DNA of 9,199 nucleotides, from positions 1-9,199 of the forward strand of contig JAEYSM010000033.1 in the NCBI GenBank assembly GCA_023434665.1, written 5' to 3'. The notes below the pieces were generated by a model. It saw only the letters and a program-made list of their open reading frames with translations. It did not search any database and was not told the DNA's origin. The stretch's first letter is position 1; every line of letters starts with the position of its first letter. Shown piece after piece: positions 6,727-9,199 of the stretch. Source of the stretch: Bacteroidota bacterium (GTDB lineage Bacteria > Bacteroidota > Bacteroidia > Bacteroidales > Lentimicrobiaceae). The position numbers were made by a program, and so were the translations under genes.

Positions 6727-6761
6727 TCAATGCTGAGTGCTGACTGTTGAGTGCTTAGTGC
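6727..6761. repeat. Heptamer array 3, degenerate (between ppk2 and sufB)
   Basis: Five 7-bp units in the + strand TGANTGC orientation are recognisable: TCAATGC, TGAGTGC, TGACTGT, TGAGTGC and TTAGTGC. The central three units (6734-6754) match three consecutive units of array 1, read on the other strand, at 20 of 21 positions, including the variable bases G,C,G. The array ends 6 nt from the ppk2 stop codon, so like arrays 1 and 2 it sits on the 3' side of a gene. ACTCAA (6725-6730) and TTGAGT (6747-6752) could form a 6-bp stem, but no T-tract follows. Confidence 0.82.
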
Positions 6762-6767
6762 TAAAAT

Positions 6768-7526
6768 TTATAATTCCGTTGGATCAAAAATCTTGATAAT
6801 GTCGGGATTAGGGGTAAATGAAATCTTTGATTGGCGTTTTTCGGGGTAATCTATTTTCGACAGCACATAACGCATGGCTTCCATTCTGGCCACCGATTTA
6901 TTATTGCCACTTACAATTACCCAAGGGCTTTTCTCGGTATGTGTGCTTAGAAACATCCTGTTCTTGTACTCCGTATATTCATCCCACATTTGTTGGGCTT
7001 TCAGGTCAACAGTACTGAGTTTCCAGCGTTTCAGCGGATTTTTTATCCTGTCGTCAAGTCGTATTTTCTGCTCCTGTATGTCGATTGAAAACCAGAATTT
7101 AATCAGAATCATTCCATCTTCAAGCAACATTTGTTCAAGTAAGGGTACCTGTTTGATAAAAAGCTCATATTGCGCAGGTGTGCAAAAACCCATTACTGGC
7201 TCAACCACAGCCCGGTTGTACCAGCTCCTGTCAAAGAACACCATTTCACCGGGATTAGGAAGTTCGTTGATGTATCTTTGAAAATACCATTGTCCCTTTT
7301 CCAGTTCGGTTGGTTTTGGCAGCGCAATTACCCTTACAAACCTTGGATTGAGGTATCGGGTAAAACGATAAATTGCTCCTCCCTTACCTGCAGTATCGCG
7401 TCCTTCAAAAAGTATTGCCACCCTTAAACGATGGTCATAAATATACTTCTGAAGCTTGAGCAGTTCAATCTGAAGCTTTATATATTCCTGGTTATACCTG
7501 GGATGAAGATCTAAAACGTCACTCAT
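6768..7526 (-). CDS. ppk2: Polyphosphate kinase 2 (PPK2), class I-type
   Basis: PPK2 enzymes transfer phosphate between polyphosphate and nucleotides; single-domain class I members mainly make ADP/GDP into ATP/GTP using polyphosphate. The 252-aa protein has one PPK2 domain with Walker A EGRDTAGKGG (41-50, Lys48), Walker B FFDRSWYNR (97-105, Asp99) and the lid segment RLDDRIKNPLKRWKLS (156-171). The sequence after Walker B (VVEPVMGFCT) and SWYNR rather than SHYED favour class I over class II or III; this is from family knowledge and not proven. It is a cytosolic enzyme with no signal peptide. Its ATG overlaps the uvrC stop in an ATGA, so it is probably translated by coupling with uvrC and shares its transcript. 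No ppk1 or phosphatase gene is next to it. Confidence 0.95.
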   Translation of the reverse strand: MSDVLDLHPRYNQEYIKLQIELLKLQKYIYDHRLRVAILFEGRDTAGKGGAIYRFTRYLNPRFVRVIALPKPTELEKGQWYFQRYINELPNPGEMVFFDRSWYNRAVVEPVMGFCTPAQYELFIKQVPLLEQMLLEDGMILIKFWFSIDIQEQKIRLDDRIKNPLKRWKLSTVDLKAQQMWDEYTEYKNRMFLSTHTEKSPWVIVSGNNKSVARMEAMRYVLSKIDYPEKRQSKISFTPNPDIIKIFDPTEL

Positions 7527-9199
7527 GTGTCAGTTTTTTCCTGGTCTCTGAAATGATTAACAATTAAAGTAGCTTTAGCCGGTCCAACGGCAGCTTCTAA
7601 CTCCTCCTTGCCTGCTTCTTTTATTTTTTTTACCGATTTAAAGATTCGCAGCAATGTTTGAGCTGTAGCCGGTCCTATTCCCGGAATTTCGTTAAGCGAA
7701 GTCCTGATAGTTCCCTTTTCCCGTCGTTTCCGGTGATGGGTAATGCCGAACCTGTGTGCCTCGTCGCGCATCTGCTGGATCACTTTGAGTGTTTCAGACT
7801 TCTTGTCGAGATACAAAGGCACCGAATCGCCGGGGAAGTAAAGTTCTTCAAGTCTTTTTGCAATACCTACCAGTTGAATTTTATCGCTCAATCCGAGCTT
7901 TAATATGCTCGACATAGCCGAACTCAACTGTCCTTTTCCTCCGTCAATGACGACAAGTTGGGGAAGTTCCTTGTTTTCGTCCAATAATCTCTTATAGCGT
8001 CTGTAGAGCACCTCTTCCATCGAAGCAAAGTCATTGGGGCCTTCCACAGTTTTTATATTAAAATGGCGATACTCTTTTTTATCCGGGCGGGCATTTCTGA
8101 AAACCACTAAAGCGGCCACGGGATAAGAGCCCTGAATATTCGAATTATCGAAACACTCCATGTGAACAGGAAGCGTCTTTAAGCGCAGGTCTTTCTGAAT
8201 TGTTTCTAGAATCCGGTTTGTACGTCTTTCAGGATCAACCAGTTCTCTTTGCCGTTGCTTGTCGAGTTGATAAAATTTAGCATTACGTTCCGAAAGTTCA
8301 AGCAGATGCTTCTTATCCCCACGTTGCGGCACGGTAATACACACGCCGGGAATTTCAAATTCGGGTTTTACAGGCACAATAATCTCTTTGGCACCCGATT
8401 CAAACCGGGTATATAAATCAGCAATAGCTATGGCAAGGAGCTCCTCGGCTGTTTCATCAAGCTTTTTCTTCAATTCAATGGTATGCGACTGAATAACAGC
8501 ACCATTAACCACTTTGAGGAAATTGACGTATGCTGACTGCTCATCCTGAGCAAGCGAATACACATCCACATTGTGAATGGCGGGGTTAACCACCATCGAC
8601 TTACTCTGGTATCTGTCGAGCAAATCTATTTTCTCCTTCAATATCTGGGCTTTCTCGTAGTCAAATCCGGCAGCATAATCTTTCATTCGCTGGTTCAGCT
8701 GAGCTCTTACCTGGCTAATGTTCCCTTTAATTAATTCCCTTATATTCCTGATATTCTGATTATAATCTTCACTCGATTGCTTTCCTACGCAAGGTGCCAG
8801 ACAATTACCGATATGATATTCAAGGCAAACTTTAAACTTGCCGGCTTTGATATTTTTTTCGGTAAGTGCGAGATTGCAGGTGCGACGGGGATAGAGTTGT
8901 CTGATAAGATCCAGCAGCGTATGCATCATTCTTCCCGAAGCATAAGGGCCATAGTATTCACTGCCGTCTCTAATCACATTACGCGTTGAAAATATTCTTG
9001 GAAAAGGCTCGTTTTTGATGATAATCCAGGGGTAGGTTTTATCATCCTTAAGCATAATATTATAGCGTGGTTTATACTCCTTTATGAGATTGTTTTCAAG
9101 GAGTAGAGCATCGAATTCAGTGGCAACAACAATCCATCTAAGGTCGGCGATTTTTGAGACCATCACCCGAACCTTGCCACTCATTGAAAGGTCCTTATT
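7523..9199 (-). CDS. uvrC: UvrC, excinuclease ABC subunit C (N-terminus cut by window)
   Basis: UvrC makes both incisions around a DNA lesion in nucleotide excision repair after loading by UvrA and UvrB. The frame is open to base 9199, so 558 codons are visible and roughly the first 45-50 residues, including the start of the GIY-YIG nuclease, lie outside. The ATG at 9184 is internal. Residues below are numbered from that Met. The end of the GIY-YIG domain is at 21-52. The cysteine set Cys103, Cys120, Cys128 and Cys132 has the spacing (x7, x3) of the reported UvrC 4Fe-4S site. The UVR helix pair for UvrB binding is near 160-195. The RNase H-like nuclease has Asp346, Asp414 and His477. Tandem helix-hairpin-helix motifs lie at 497-545 (IPGIGPATAQTLL). 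No key residue is missing in the visible part. The stop overlaps ppk2. Confidence 0.97.
   Translation of the reverse strand, partial: NKDLSMSGKVRVMVSKIADLRWIVVATEFDALLLENNLIKEYKPRYNIMLKDDKTYPWIIIKNEPFPRIFSTRNVIRDGSEYYGPYASGRMMHTLLDLIRQLYPRRTCNLALTEKNIKAGKFKVCLEYHIGNCLAPCVGKQSSEDYNQNIRNIRELIKGNISQVRAQLNQRMKDYAAGFDYEKAQILKEKIDLLDRYQSKSMVVNPAIHNVDVYSLAQDEQSAYVNFLKVVNGAVIQSHTIELKKKLDETAEELLAIAIADLYTRFESGAKEIIVPVKPEFEIPGVCITVPQRGDKKHLLELSERNAKFYQLDKQRQRELVDPERRTNRILETIQKDLRLKTLPVHMECFDNSNIQGSYPVAALVVFRNARPDKKEYRHFNIKTVEGPNDFASMEEVLYRRYKRLLDENKELPQLVVIDGGKGQLSSAMSSILKLGLSDKIQLVGIAKRLEELYFPGDSVPLYLDKKSETLKVIQQMRDEAHRFGITHHRKRREKGTIRTSLNEIPGIGPATAQTLLRIFKSVKKIKEAGKEELEAAVGPAKATLIVNHFRDQEKTDT

Noticed and set aside
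6725..6752. Stem ACTCAA/TTGAGT as a terminator for ppk2
   Set aside because: It has only 6 bp with a 16-nt loop and no following T-tract; it is a by-product of the repeat units.
9182..9184. ATG at 9184 as the uvrC start
   Set aside because: The frame stays open upstream to the window edge, and the protein from this ATG would lack most of the GIY-YIG domain.

Overview
The window reads as chromosomal DNA of a Bacteroidota bacterium, probably class Bacteroidia. This is inferred from the gene order sufB-sufC-sufD-sufS-sufE-DUF59, the moderate G+C, the weak or absent Shine-Dalgarno sequences, and a Bacteroidota-type TAnnTTTG promoter box upstream of sufB. No marker gene allows a finer placement. 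The region is gene-dense. The longest gap without a gene is 219 bp, and I see no tRNA, rRNA, CRISPR array or insertion sequence.

Layout from left to right: (1) Bases 1-507, + strand: the C-terminal two thirds of a TauE/SafE-family membrane permease, cut by the window edge. It converges on the suf genes. (2) Bases 591-6548, all on the - strand and so transcribed from right to left: a complete SUF iron-sulfur cluster assembly locus. SufS (cysteine desulfurase) and SufE (sulfur acceptor) deliver persulfide sulfur to the SufB-SufC-SufD scaffold. A small DUF59/MIP18 protein at the end probably helps hand finished clusters to client proteins. (3) Bases 6549-6767: the control region, with a candidate promoter, a 27-bp imperfect palindrome over the predicted start of transcription and a perfect 14-bp palindrome. 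(4) Bases 6768-9199, - strand: a class I-type polyphosphate kinase 2 gene overlapping by 4 nt the end of uvrC. uvrC has lost only its N-terminal codons to the window edge. The two are probably one transcript, with uvrC first.

The most unusual structure is a set of three intergenic arrays of one 7-bp unit, TGANTGC, whose fourth base varies. They lie after ppk2, after sufB and after sufS, always on the 3' side of a stop codon. The arrays after sufB and sufS are in opposite orientations and share a perfect 25-nt inverted repeat. Together they bracket sufC-sufD-sufS, so the suf locus falls into three blocks: sufB, sufCDS and sufE-DUF59. I do not see a new protein-coding system here. The coding content is a standard Fe-S assembly locus plus DNA repair and polyphosphate metabolism. 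The heptamer arrays and the palindromes upstream of sufB are the parts that known features do not explain.
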